A stretch of 64,000 bases of DNA. Origin: Sycobia sp. Sy_11 (taxonomy: Eukaryota; Arthropoda; Insecta; Hymenoptera; Epichrysomallidae). A program made the position numbers and the translations under genes. The notes beneath the pieces were generated by a model. That model was not told the origin of the DNA, ran no database searches, and worked only from the letters and a program-made list of their open reading frames with translations. The DNA lies in the NCBI GenBank assembly GCA_018907035.1, contig JACCIC010000015.1:3292001-3356000 (forward strand), written 5' to 3'. Shown here one piece after another: positions 36,699 through 47,150 of the stretch (positions within the stretch are counted from its first letter, which is position 1; the number at the start of each line of letters is the position of its first letter).

Positions 36699-36733
36699 GT
36701 AGGTATTATCACTCTCAGTGTGATAATACCTAC
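36699..36733. repeat. Perfect 14-bp-arm hairpin
   Basis: GTAGGTATTATCAC at 36699-36712 is the exact reverse complement of 36720-36733; the loop is TCTCAGT. The stem is mixed-base, so chance occurrence is unlikely. Too short for a pre-miRNA. Could be a foldback remnant, a cis-regulatory RNA stem, or paired factor sites. Confidence 0.9.
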
Positions 36734-37092
36734 GCATATTTCGTTACTGCTACTATCGCTCGCTTGAGACATGTTGCTGCTTTCTGACAATAAATCTCGC
36801 TTAGTTATTTTACTTAAAAAAAACGCTGCTTATAACAACTATTAATTAATATGTATGAGAGGCTAACCCGTATAAGATGAATATGCTAAATTACAAAGGA
36901 ATAACCGAAGATGTCTTTATTGAAGTCTGCAATCACCTGTCGTTCAGAGGATTCTTGAGTCTTATGAGACTGAATGCTTTCGTTTTCCGGATTATTCACG
37001 TTTCAGAAGAATTTTTAAGCTTGACAGTTACATGTATCGACTGATTTGCTGATATTCAATTGTTGAAAAGGGATAAACTGATAATAAGAAAA

Positions 37093-37117
37093 AAGTAAGT
37101 TAGATTATAACTTACTT
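37093..37117. repeat. 10-bp-arm hairpin
   Basis: AAGTAAGTTA and TAACTTACTT with a 5-nt loop. On the minus strand the adjoining sequence reads CAGGTAAGTAAG. Confidence 0.8.
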
Positions 37118-37509
37118 ACCTGTTTTATTGCAAGGAAATTTTAACAATAATTACTGCATACATTTTGCGCAATTGATTACAATAGGAAACCATAATTATT
37201 AATAAATACGTCATTGCGTATTTATTTGTTATCCCGGTCCATATAATCCATTAGGTTCTTTTCCATTTCTACTCAATTCCATTTCTTCCATTTTCTTTAT
37301 ACGATGAAACTTTTCAATTTCTTCTAAAAGACCTTTTCATATAAAATCTCATATGCACAATTAAAAATAAAACGAATTTAAATTTCTAAAAAATAGTTCT
37401 TTTATTATCAAATATCCCACTTTGTGAAAAATAAAATTTGACTCAAACACCTCTGCAAAAGCTTTCATTATTTCTTTGATGGATCCTGCAGAGCTTTCAT
37501 TCTTGGTTC

Positions 37510-37564
<55 letters not shown>
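37510..37564. repeat. (TA)n microsatellite
   Basis: About 25 TA units with one early irregularity. Confidence 0.96.
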
Positions 37565-37721
37565 GAGTATTGTTTCGCAGTGCTCTCGTACGCGAAAAAA
37601 GTCCTTCCGCGAGTCTTGAAAGCAAAAAATTCTCTCGGACGCGCTCTTACGCGCCTCAAGGGCGGAGCCATTGCGAGTCGCGGACACGTTTTTCGCCAGA
37701 AAGCGAAATATATATATATAT

Positions 37722-37770
<49 letters not shown>

Positions 37771-38150
37771 AAAAGAGAGAACGAGAAAGCAAGAGCGAGG
37801 GTGGGGTGAGGATGGGGGGTGGGGGAGAGCAAGAGGAAGAGCGTGCCTCGATTGCTCTCGGGGCCACTCGAGCCACCGGTGCGGCGCGCACAGCCCCCTG
37901 CCCCTGCGGCGCCCTCCTGTCGAGGGGGCGCCGCGGAGCCTTTTCTGTGCGCAACGGGGAGGGGGGGACTGTGGAAGAGGAGGGAGGATGGATGCAAAAT
38001 AGCCGCGGCGGCGGTCTGCCGAGACGCTCGTCTCCTCGTATACATGCATATTTAACATTGATTACCATCGCGATCTGGCTTGGAAATTTATCCCGCGGAG
38101 TTGACGATGTTGACGAGGGGATCCGGTATCTTTTGACTATTAGATGTTAA
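37565..38150. other. GC-rich island around TA/GA array
   Basis: CpG-rich and G-rich at 37798-37985. Four overlapping long frames (up to 196 codons, 37468-38150) all cross the arrays and show Ser-Leu, Arg-Glu or Tyr-Ile repeats, so no gene is called. Confidence 0.55.
37708..37769. repeat. Compound (TA)8(GA)22 microsatellite
   Basis: A TA run ending near 37724 passes through GATA into a GA run ending at 37769. Reverse-complement arrangement of 32543-32606. Confidence 0.96.
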
Positions 38151-40095
38151 TAAGTATCGGTTAATAAATAATAATAATAAGAATAATAATAACCATAAAT
38201 ATGACGCGTAATAATAGTGCTTGATTTGTAAAAACGATATACGTAAGATTAAATAAAAATAATCACTGTAATTTGCAAATTGCCGTATATTTTTGACATA
38301 ATCATCATTCGGTTAAAATTGTATTTCTCATCTAAACTAAATAATAATAACAATTCTCGTATTCTCCATAACAGTCAAAGAAGATAAGTTTACTCACGCA
38401 TGCTGACAAAACAACAATGTGAGACACTTAATAGAAAATTCTACCGTATGCCCAATTCCAGTTCATTTTTATAACGATAAATTTATAATACAAAATTTCA
38501 TATCCTCCTAATTAAGGCGTAAAATTGCATTTTACGTGCAGCAAATCAATCTCGTAGTACGAAATGCATATTATATATTTACACACTCTATGTGTTTTGA
38601 ACTATGCAAAGCTACTTCATGCACGACTATTTTCGGGTATTACGGGTAAAACTAGTATTACGGACGATTAAAGAGTATCGCACGTACGCAACTCGCGAGT
38701 GAGTTTTCTCGTTCGCCAGTATCGATGGCCGCAAAAGAGTCGCCGACTATGGGCGAAGATTGATCTTTATCTCGTGAGAATTACATTTCTCGCTTCGCTC
38801 GGTCGACGATTGTCGGAATAAGAAAAATTGATCGGCCAAATAATGTCGCATTATTTATTTTCACGGAGTAAAAGTACGCTTCACGCAAGCTATCACGGTC
38901 GCACAATGTATATATACCATATTTCATTAGCTGCCGCGACCATATTGACAAAAGCTCTTTTCTCTCGCGCGTTTTGATTAAAAAAAAAAAAAATTTAAAT
39001 TAAAAGTTTCTCGTGCACCAAATTGACAATTGTATTAACGCATAACGCTAGAGATAATAATTTAATCAGCAGAAAACATCGGGGCCCGATTGTACAATTC
39101 AGCGTTTTAATGAGAAAAAGTATGACGTGAAGCTCGTTCGATATTGTATTATACAGTTAACATAGAGTTATGCACAGTGAGCAGTATTATCACAGTATAT
39201 GCAATTTGTTTCCTTTTTTCTGTTGTTCTTTGCAAACGGAAACTATCCGAAATATCGGAATTTTCAGAATCAAAAACTGTACATTGTCCTTTTAATAAAC
39301 TAGAGATCTCGTAAATGAATCATCATTTGTCTATTATTATTAACAATTTATCAAATTATTAACAATTTATCAAATTATTAACAATATAAAGTGTATAACA
39401 CATATATTATATATACGTCATATATATACATGGAAGATTCATTAAATATATTCCTTATTCTGATAGTCATCAAAGACTACATTAATCGTTGTGAACATCA
39501 ACGATCATCAGTGGCGTGTTCATTAATTATTTAAATATTGTTTATCGTATTCAATCTGGATTGTCAATACTTGATAATTAATGTCTAATAACTATATTCC
39601 AGAAATAGAGTCGTACACAGAACCGAAGGTCGAATGAGAATATGAATAATTTATATGTAACGGAATGTAATCCACAGAATTAAAATCGATAATTCACTGG
39701 TTTTCTCGTGTTTTTGTTCCATTCACATTCATAAGAAGGATAGTTTTAATATTAAATTTAATGTTGTTATTTCAAACCTTGTTGAACATATTATAATAAT
39801 AAGATTTATAATAATACATTATTCAACAAATCAGCGATGCTTTATTTTTACACATTCCTCAAATAACATAAAATATCAATTACAAAACATTTCCTTCTCG
39901 AAAATGAAATCATTTTTGTGATTTTCACAATATTACTAGGATACTAATTACAACGGACTAGATTGTAAAATTATTCGGTTAATTATAAATGATAATATTA
40001 TAACATTATAGTTAAAGCACTGAAAATAGCTAATATTTGAACTTAAGAAACTTTCATACAAAACGCTATACTAGAAAATAAATTACTTAATTATT
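38151..40095. other. AT-rich gene-free stretch
   Basis: Contains the 19-bp minisatellite at 39336 and AT-rich sequence with dense stops. A moderately CpG-rich part lies at 38660-38990. Ends at the polypyrimidine tract of the junction at 40117. Confidence 0.6.
39336..39390. repeat. Minisatellite, 19-bp unit, about 2.8 copies
   Basis: Two exact copies of ATTATTAACAATTTATCAA and a third that diverges after 12 bases. Confidence 0.93.
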
Positions 40096-40123
40096 CGTTT
40101 TCTTTTATCTGTTTCAGGTAAGA
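40096..40123 (+). promoter_or_regulatory. Candidate recursive splice site (AG/GT junction)
   Basis: A pyrimidine-rich tract at 40096-40115 ends in TTTCAG at 40117 and is followed immediately by GTAAGA. A branch-point-like CTTAAT lies at 40087-40092. This matches the ratchet-point consensus known from long Drosophila introns (polypyrimidine, CAG, GTAAGT), in which the acceptor and a regenerated donor abut, leaving no exon. If used, the window is inside a long plus-strand intron. A chance match cannot be excluded. Confidence 0.4.
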
Positions 40124-40440
40124 TTCATTTTCTCCCGTGAAAGCAATTCCCAGAGTTAATTACAGGTAGAACAAACATTTCTACACTTTCCTTAAATTTA
40201 TACTTTTTAAACATTTTCATTTTCCATGTAATTTTGTAACTAAATCAATAAATTAATCTGTTCTAAATATATACATAATATATATAATTCCTAATTAAAT
40301 ATTAGAGAAAAAAAACTTCTTTTATCATGATAAATAGTCCCGTGGCTGACAGCGGCGCATAATGGATTTTTACACCTTTACATATATCCCGTATTTTTTG
40401 CCTACGAAATTCGTGTACTAGAACTTTTTTCCTCTCTCTT
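40124..40440. other. AT-rich gene-free stretch
   Basis: Sequence downstream of the AG/GT junction, AT-rich, with TA-rich sequence at 40267-40290. No exon-like open frame. Confidence 0.55.
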
Positions 40441-40694
40441 CCTTTTTGCCCCCCCCCCTCCTCCAATTTTTTTTCTTTTTCAGGGAACGGGGGCGTTGGG
40501 AGACTTTTTCCACGGGCAAATATGAAATCCGACACTTTTTCCGACAATTCGGGCTACCGCGGAACCGGGGAAAAAATTTTCATTCGCGCGGAATTTCGCG
40601 AAACGAAGCTGACAGAACGCTGACGGGATTAAACAAAGTGTAATACCGTCGTGCCGCTGAAACCGAAGAATGTAATAAATCCGCGGCTGTGTCA

Positions 40695-40697
<3 letters not shown>
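40441..40697. other. Mixed stretch with C10 run
   Basis: C10 at 40449-40458 followed by pyrimidine-rich sequence and a T-rich run, then moderately GC-rich sequence. Frames on both strands are short and unsupported. Confidence 0.5.
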
Positions 40698-40752
<55 letters not shown>

Positions 40753-40761
40753 GTCGCTCTG
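40698..40761. repeat. (CT)n microsatellite
   Basis: About 24 uninterrupted CT units, then interrupted CT to about 40761. Confidence 0.96.
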
Positions 40762-41411
40762 TTGCGTTAGATATTTTTGTAACCCCCTCTGTTCAGAAAA
40801 CTGTCGAATAATAATGTGATTCATCGATATTTCCGCTCAGAAGAGAAGTTGTGTTTTCGGATTTTATCTAAAATTTTACTCGATTTGTACATGCTTTTAC
40901 GATAGAATCGACTCTCCGGCAAATGAGTTATAATCTTTTGAAATGTCAGATTAATAATGAATATTTATGGAAATACATTTATTTACTTTGCTTTCTGATG
41001 TCTACTATATATTTTTATCAAACAGAGTAATCATGAAAGAGTTATAAAGTAATGTTAAAAAATATATTAGCATTAAATTTTGAACCTTCATTCTAGAGCT
41101 TCTGGCTATTTCTACATACTTTGCCATAGCATGTGACAATCAAAGGAAATACTGAAATGCAGTCTCTATAGTATATTTTCAACAATTAATATTTTTTATA
41201 TGCATCATAAAAATAATATTAAAATTAATATTCATATCTGTATTACTTATTCGGCATTGTATTAAATAAGTTACAAGTATTAGTAAGCATAAAACAGTTA
41301 ACTCGGATGATCTTAAGAATAATTATTTTCAGATTCTACTGTATCATATCTCGATAAAATTTTGCGATTAGGGAAATAATCCTTGCTAAATCGTTCTAGT
41401 TTCCTTTTGAA

Positions 41412-41431
41412 ATTTATCAGCGGCATTAATA
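41412..41431 (+). repeat. Shared 20-bp motif, copy 1
   Basis: Matches 47131-47150 at 18 of 20 positions, centred on TTATCAGYGGCATTAAT. Both copies lie in AT-rich non-coding DNA in the same orientation. Contains a GATA-type TTATC and a homeodomain-type ATTAAT. Confidence 0.7.
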
Positions 41432-41497
41432 ATTTCTTTACTAACCATTAAGACAGTGTATTACTATACATTTATAAAAATCGAGCCTTTTTAACCT

Positions 41498-41543
41498 GTA
41501 TGTATGTGTGTATATTTGAACGTGTGTGTGCGTGTGTGTGTAT
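41498..41543. repeat. Interrupted TG/TATG repeat
   Basis: TATG and TG units with two interruptions; the clearest block is at 41522-41540. Confidence 0.9.
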
Positions 41544-41940
41544 GAAAAAATTGAATTTTTAAAATTAATTTTTCAAATAATTCTTTTTCACTCAAACGAT
41601 TACGTTATTCTTAAATAAAAGAAATTTTGGAATTACTTTATTTGGATAAGGCCAGATAAGTTGATGGTCCGGTCAGTTGGATCCTCCTTATACTTTACCC
41701 ACTATACTTCTTTCAGGTGATGTTATAGTCATAAAAATTGTATGTGTCAAATTCTACAATTTTAGATATTATCTAATAAATTTAGATATTGTCTATGTTA
41801 GATATTTTGAACAAGAACATTTGACTGCCATTCTAATAGGACTGTTCTATTCTAATGATCTATTAAAATAGTTGTTCCTTTATCGAATTCTTAGGTTTTC
41901 GCATGTCTTTTATTTTTAAGCTGTCCTGGCGAACGATTGT

Positions 41941-42680
41941 TTATTTAGCGCTTGTCGTTTCATCCGCGAGTGAATGAAGCCGAGAGCTTTGCTTAAGAGC
42001 ACGCCGAAATAAAGTTGCACGAGCGCGCGAGATGTGGAGCGCGATTTTCACGAGGGGCCGGCGTGGAGGGAGGTAGGTACAAGCGATTAGTCGATTCCGC
42101 GCCTCAGTCTTCGATCGTGGAATCTTTTTGTAGCTTTGCCAAAGGATGATTTTAGCCGCGTAATCAAGAAGCAAACGTTATACTCGGTCGTATACGAAGC
42201 GCTCGGATAATGCGTTTGATTTGGTGTCCCGTGCGTGTATGGATGCATTTCCAATTCCAAGTAATTTGATACCTACGTCTATGCGACGGTTAGCTTGACC
42301 TTTGTAAAAAAAACTCTGGATTCGAGTCGAATGAAGGAACATGAAAAAAAAACGGGATATTAGATAGGAGAAGAAATAGAACAGATTACGCCGCGAAACT
42401 CGAATCGTTAACCCGCAAGGGAGCCTCAATATAGGCTCGGAAACCCTTTAAACCGTAAAATTCCATTGTCCTGGGCGTGCTGGGTGCTCTCCGATTTAAC
42501 GGTTACCATTTTATGCTTTTATTTTATTATATGTTTTATATCGCAAAGCGCTTTCACCATTTAGAAAAGAGAGAGCGCTAGAGAGAAAGACGGAGGGGAT
42601 AAGGGAAGAGAGAGGAAGAGAGTGGTAAAGATAGAGAGTTAGAACGAAAAAATTCTTCCACCCACTAATTGGATATATGA
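41941..42680. other. Mixed stretch with GC-rich start and purine-rich end
   Basis: CpG-rich at 41950-42100. A degenerate polypurine GA-rich tract lies at 42565-42645. Minus frames at 41941-42174 and 42178-42429 have no domain. Confidence 0.5.
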
Positions 42681-43920
42681 ATGTACAGGTACAATTTAAC
42701 GAGGAATTAAGGAATTAGGTCGTGCAGGTGCGTTAAAATAGAAATAAATTCATCACAATCTGTGATTGACAATCGATATGCGTACATGCAGTCATAGTTT
42801 GATAAATTCAATAAATTAATGTGCACATAATATATCCAGCTATTAAATTCAAATATTAAATATTTAATAAAAATATTCTCATATCATTTTAAAGATTAAA
42901 AGTTAAAAACGGAGAAATTAAATTTTTTTGCGGAAGCTAATGACTGGTAGTTGGAAAATAATGTGCAAGGCCTCATATTTTAAACACTAATTGAAAAATT
43001 AATATTTCTTTAACTTTCTTGAATAATCACGTAAAATAGACTCTTTGGTATGAACGAAGAATGTTGGAACGAAATGATTATCAAAATGATTCGTTCTCTA
43101 TTTGCTGAATTTAAAGAATGGTAATCTTCATCAAGTAGTATAGCTCCGGATTTGGGTAAACTTAAAAGCATTTTGAACTTACGCTTCTAACAACCAAGCT
43201 CTGCTATAATGGCTCTACAAAAAATAATTTCTTATATTTAATCTAATTTTAATAATTGTTTTACGAGCTCCAATTTTTATTTGATAAAAAAAAGTTTTTA
43301 AAACTATAAATTCTTGTTACTTAGTATTAGACGCTCAAATTATGATTACAAGATTTGCTAGCAAATTTTATTTTTCCGATTGGTTAATCATTGATATAAA
43401 GTAAAGTCTAAATTATAATTTTAGAAATCCTTATATATCATGGAAAGATCTCGATTGAATTTCTAATTATTTTCTCGCTCACTATGATGCAAACATCACT
43501 TGCCTTTCAGTACGATCTCCATTGAATGTTTAATCTACTTAAAAGTTAATGATTATTCAGTACTGTTCCGTATGTCGTGTGGGAACGCGATGGAATACGT
43601 GATTTGCCAAGGAACACCTTGAAAGATATCATTAACTTTTCATTCTGAACCCAGCAGATGGTCGGTATTTTGATAAATATCAAGGAATGTTCAGTATGTC
43701 AGTATGTCACGAATTCACGTCTGACCATATCCTGTGGTACACTACTTGTCACATTTGATGCTAGGAGAGCCATTCTTTCCATAATCAAAAGCTTAGAGAA
43801 TACATAAGTCAATTTAATAATTCGAAACTGTAGCTATATAATCAACTGAACCTCACTTTCTTAACTAAACGAATCTTCTAAATTAACGCCCCTCGCCTTC
43901 GCCATTGGCCATCGTAAACC
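42681..43920. other. AT-rich gene-free stretch
   Basis: Dense stops. Small direct repeat CAGTATGT (twice near 43690-43710). Nothing else recognised. Confidence 0.6.
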
Positions 43921-43921
43921 G

Positions 43922-44443
43922 TCAATTAATGCTGATCGAGGGATTAAAATAAATAGAAAGCTTTAGGATACGTTTGCTGAATAAGAATCCAACGCTAATG
44001 GTGGGATCCAGTTGTATGTATTGTTTGTCGAAGAAGCGTCTTAATAGTAATAAGGGCGGCTGCCTGGACGGAGAGCAACAGACACGGAGCATGATCTTCA
44101 GTTGCAGCAATGGCTGGGGAGTGAGGGTCGCCACGACGTTTCTGGGCGCTCCCGCTCGGCAATTACAGAAGTTTGTCACTAGGGTAACAAGCTCCCACCT
44201 CCTGTTTCGCGAGTATGACTCCTCTATCAACGTTCGACCCCGCGTCAGCAGTGAAATGGGATGGTGTTTCCGGGCCGCGTCCCGACTATCGTAATTGACC
44301 GGATCCCCTTTGGGAGCTTGTACCGCTCCGATCCAAGATCCAATTTCCCTATGCGTTATTAATAACCTTTTGGTCGCGCGAGATGGCCGCGGCATTGAGG
44401 GAGGGGGATGAAGAACTCTGAGTTCAGTATCTATGTAATACAT
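43922..44443 (-). other. Unassigned 173-codon open frame free of repeats
   Basis: From ATG at 44443 to the stop at 43922-43924; the frame is also open upstream to 44533 from a GTG. It is the longest frame here that does not depend on a simple repeat. The peptide is Arg-, Leu- and Ser-rich with two CxC/CC groups near the middle and a Pro-Leu-Leu-Leu-Leu stretch toward the C-terminus; no domain is recognised. The plus strand is open over the same DNA (43974-44294), which argues for composition rather than coding. Confidence 0.12.
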
Positions 44444-44980
44444 ATGGTATATGATTAAATTACACGTATATACCTTGAGCGAAGTCGTTCGACCAGCATT
44501 ATATTGGCAGCAAAGAGGAGCGACACTTGACACAGTACAAAAGTCCTTTCTTTTACAATTTGACCTCGCTCGAAATTTCTATAATTGGTTACTATAAATT
44601 GAATACTATAAGTCATACATCAGACTATATGCGTATCTCAACATTTGTGTAAATATACCTATACAATTCATCAATAATGGATTTTTATGTCGAATGAACT
44701 TTGAGGAAATTAATAATGATGCGATATTCCAATTCTGTATCATTCCGTTCAAAAGTCATCGAAAGGCACCGTTCGATTTTTCCTTTTAGCCTCCGACCTG
44801 TTTCATCGTATTCGAATACGAATCACAGATGATTAATCCTTAAAAGTCCAATACCTCGTCCACCTGAAGATGAATTATTATTCAAAATCCTCTACATAGC
44901 TGAAAAGGAAGAAAAGAAAGGAGAAAAAGACGAAGAAGAAGAAGAAGAAAACAAGCACTGACAGCGCACAGATAATCTCG
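44444..44980. other. AT-rich gene-free stretch with GAA repeat
   Basis: AT-rich, ending in a purine-rich A/G tract. No coding signal. Confidence 0.55.
44904..44950. repeat. Polypurine GAA repeat
   Basis: A/G-only tract with six consecutive GAA units at its end. Lies at the upstream edge of a GC island. Confidence 0.9.
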
Positions 44981-45370
44981 CGACCGTTGCGAGACCCACG
45001 ACGACGTTATTACACACCGGTCTCGGGACAGCTCGGCGGTGAGATCGGATGGCACTCCCTGCTTTCGAAACCCCCCATCGCCGCCCTCCGGCGCGCCCGC
45101 GCGATCTTTTTTCTCATCCTGCGCGAGGCGCGTTCGTTAATTAACTCCTCTCCGCGGACCGCTCCGAGATCCACCCTCCCAACCAACCCCTACCCCCCCC
45201 GGAACTCTCGGCACTTCCAGAGCCATCAGCGCTTCGCAGACGGCGAGTTCGGCACGTACGCGGCGGTAAGTGCGCGGAGCTGCACTTCCGCCGCGCTCGC
45301 CGACGACCCTCCTGTCTTCTTTAGAACATCTATATCTACATACGTATATAGCGAAGGTAGTGGGACTGTG
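44981..45370. other. GC-rich, CpG-rich island with donor-like site
   Basis: Dense CpG, C8 near 45193-45200, and a strong plus-strand donor-like GCG/GTAAGT at 45265/45266. The plus frame 44987-45373 (128 codons) spans the donor and is Arg/Ser/Pro-rich. An unspliced first exon of a coding or non-coding transcript is possible; no initiator or downstream exon was identified. Confidence 0.4.
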
Positions 45371-46545
45371 TAAGAAGCCAAAGTTGTGAAATTTGAGAGT
45401 TTGTTATATTTATTCGTCTTTTTTTTCTTTCAAAACATGCTCATCTAAAAACTGTGAAAAAAAAACAGCTTCAACTGAATAATTAGTACGGACGTGTTTT
45501 GTTTTCAATTTTGTTAACCGCTTTGGAAGTGAGTAAAAATTGTGTGCCTCACGAGAAGCAAATCAGCAATCGCGAGGTAAAAATCAACGTAAACGTCAGT
45601 TATTATTTGTATTTTGCATCGCGAGGATCGAAAAATATTGAGAAAGTTGCGATTTTGAGATTAGAGTGATGTATATAAACATCCCGTATTATCTAAGATT
45701 ACATTCATCAGTTTTATCTCAGTTGTGAGATTGTCGAAACCTTATTCCGAAAGTGTATTTTATATAAGTTCCGCATCTTAACATTATTTAAAGTTCTAAT
45801 TAACTTTCGGTCGATACTGAAATAGTTTGACAGGTAAATTATCGGTTTAAAAACAGCATTTTTATACTTTTTAGTTTAATTAGATGCCCAGATTTAAAAA
45901 AACATTGTTAGCTGTTAGGTTTCTTCTTAATTCTTTAATAATCTTTTAAGATTTATGAGGCAGACAAGCAATAAAAAAAATTATGGACTATGAATCAAAT
46001 TTTAGCTCTTAGCGATATGAACGGAAGCGGGGCTCGGTTTCTGCAGTCAATATTTGAAAAATATCAAAACATTTATATAAAACATATCTGCGTGCGTATA
46101 AAGCGTAGACAATTAAAGAAACAATTGGAGAAAGATATAGTCGACTTCTCATCGTCGAATATTAATCTCATTTCGCGATTTATTTTCTGCCCATCGTGTC
46201 GACACTCTCGCCAATCTAATCGGCATAAAATGTCGTTTATTCAGAAAAGCAAATATAGTTGCATGAAAGTAATGTATTTGCAGCAAACGAGGCCGTATTG
46301 ATTATAAACTGCAATGTATATATTATTTAATGCAACATGGCACGATTTCTATCTTATAATAACAAGTATCTATTACATATTCATATCGAAAACTTATTTG
46401 AAATTGGAAAGAAATATTTAATGTTCCTGTGATAATCAAACCAACTGTTCGAACGATGAATGATTACATTCCATCCACCGAAGTCATTATAACCAATTAT
46501 TATAATCTCTCTCTCACTCTCCCTTTGTTAAATACGATTGTCTTT
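45371..46545. other. AT-rich stretch with one unassigned frame
   Basis: AT-rich, with the candidate frame at 45990-46301 and an interrupted CT run at 46506-46523. No recognised gene. Confidence 0.55.
45990..46301 (+). other. Unassigned 103-codon open frame
   Basis: ATG at 45990 and stop at 46299-46301. The middle is basic and Lys/Arg-rich (Arg-Arg and Lys-Lys pairs near residues 39-45), followed by a Cys-Pro-Ser-Cys pair and two histidines, an arrangement faintly like a small zinc site. No family recognised, no promoter or splice context. Could be a small nuclear protein or chance. Confidence 0.12.
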
Positions 46546-47071
46546 ATAACTTATTTGCGCGTTTGTTGAACGGAATATTTATGCGTAGTTATTACGAGCG
46601 CATAAGCTAAATTAACTGAAATGCGATTAAAAGTTAATTGAAATGTATTGAGAGCGTTACTCATGGAAAATGGCAAACAAATAATGCCGCGCCCATTTGC
46701 GTAAGACGATGCTCTGGTTGTTTATGAAAATTCGATGTAAAAATTTTATAATATGAATGTCTGTGATAAATTTATATGCAAATTTTCCAAGAACAATAAA
46801 AATATTTGAAAAATAAAAGCTGCATATTAATCGAAATTTATAAATGTATTAAAAGTTCCCTTTATGGCGTCGATAAATTTCTATTAATACAATAATTGAT
46901 CGGATTCTCGTAAGAAGACGCTTTTAAAATAATTTTTACCGTTCGCGTGCGATATAATTAAAATTACAGAAGCACGAATCAGCTACAGCGCCGGCGTATA
47001 AAAGTTTTATAAACATTGTGGCATAAACATCATAAATATCGTAAATATTGCAGTGTAACGACATTGCGTTC

Positions 47072-47091
47072 GATTTATCGATCGATAAATC
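47072..47091. repeat. 20-bp perfect palindrome
   Basis: GATTTATCGATCGATAAATC is identical to its reverse complement. It contains two overlapping near-matches (7 of 8) to the DREF element TATCGATA. The expected number of 20-bp mixed palindromes in 64 kb is well below one. Confidence 0.9.
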
Positions 47092-47130
47092 TGACAGTGT
47101 CTTTCGTTGCTGTTATGCTTTTATCGGGAA

Positions 47131-47150
47131 TTTTATCAGTGGCATTAATA
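47131..47150 (+). repeat. Shared 20-bp motif, copy 2
   Basis: Counterpart of 41412-41431 with two differences. Lies 40 bp downstream of the 20-bp palindrome. Confidence 0.7.

Larger units (their letters stand above)
36301..37509. other. AT-rich gene-free stretch with two hairpins
   Basis: Includes the 14-bp-arm hairpin at 36699 and a 10-bp-arm hairpin at 37093. Otherwise AT-rich with dense stops. Confidence 0.6.
40762..41940. other. AT-rich gene-free stretch
   Basis: Contains the first copy of the shared 20-bp motif (41412-41431), the TG array at 41498, a pogo-like fragment at 41640-41690 and an acceptor-like tract ending in TTTCAG at 41716. A 51-codon AT-rich frame follows that acceptor to 41871 and is not recognised. 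Confidence 0.5.

Noticed and set aside
37097..37135. Minus-strand CAG/GTAAGT junction
   Set aside because: The donor is perfect, but the sequence before the CAG is A-rich (AATAAAA) rather than pyrimidine-rich, so it is a poor acceptor.
37468..38150. Four overlapping long frames of 129-196 codons
   Set aside because: All cross TA/GA arrays or the purine-rich GC island; products are Tyr-Ile, Arg-Glu or Ser-Leu repeats with no domain.
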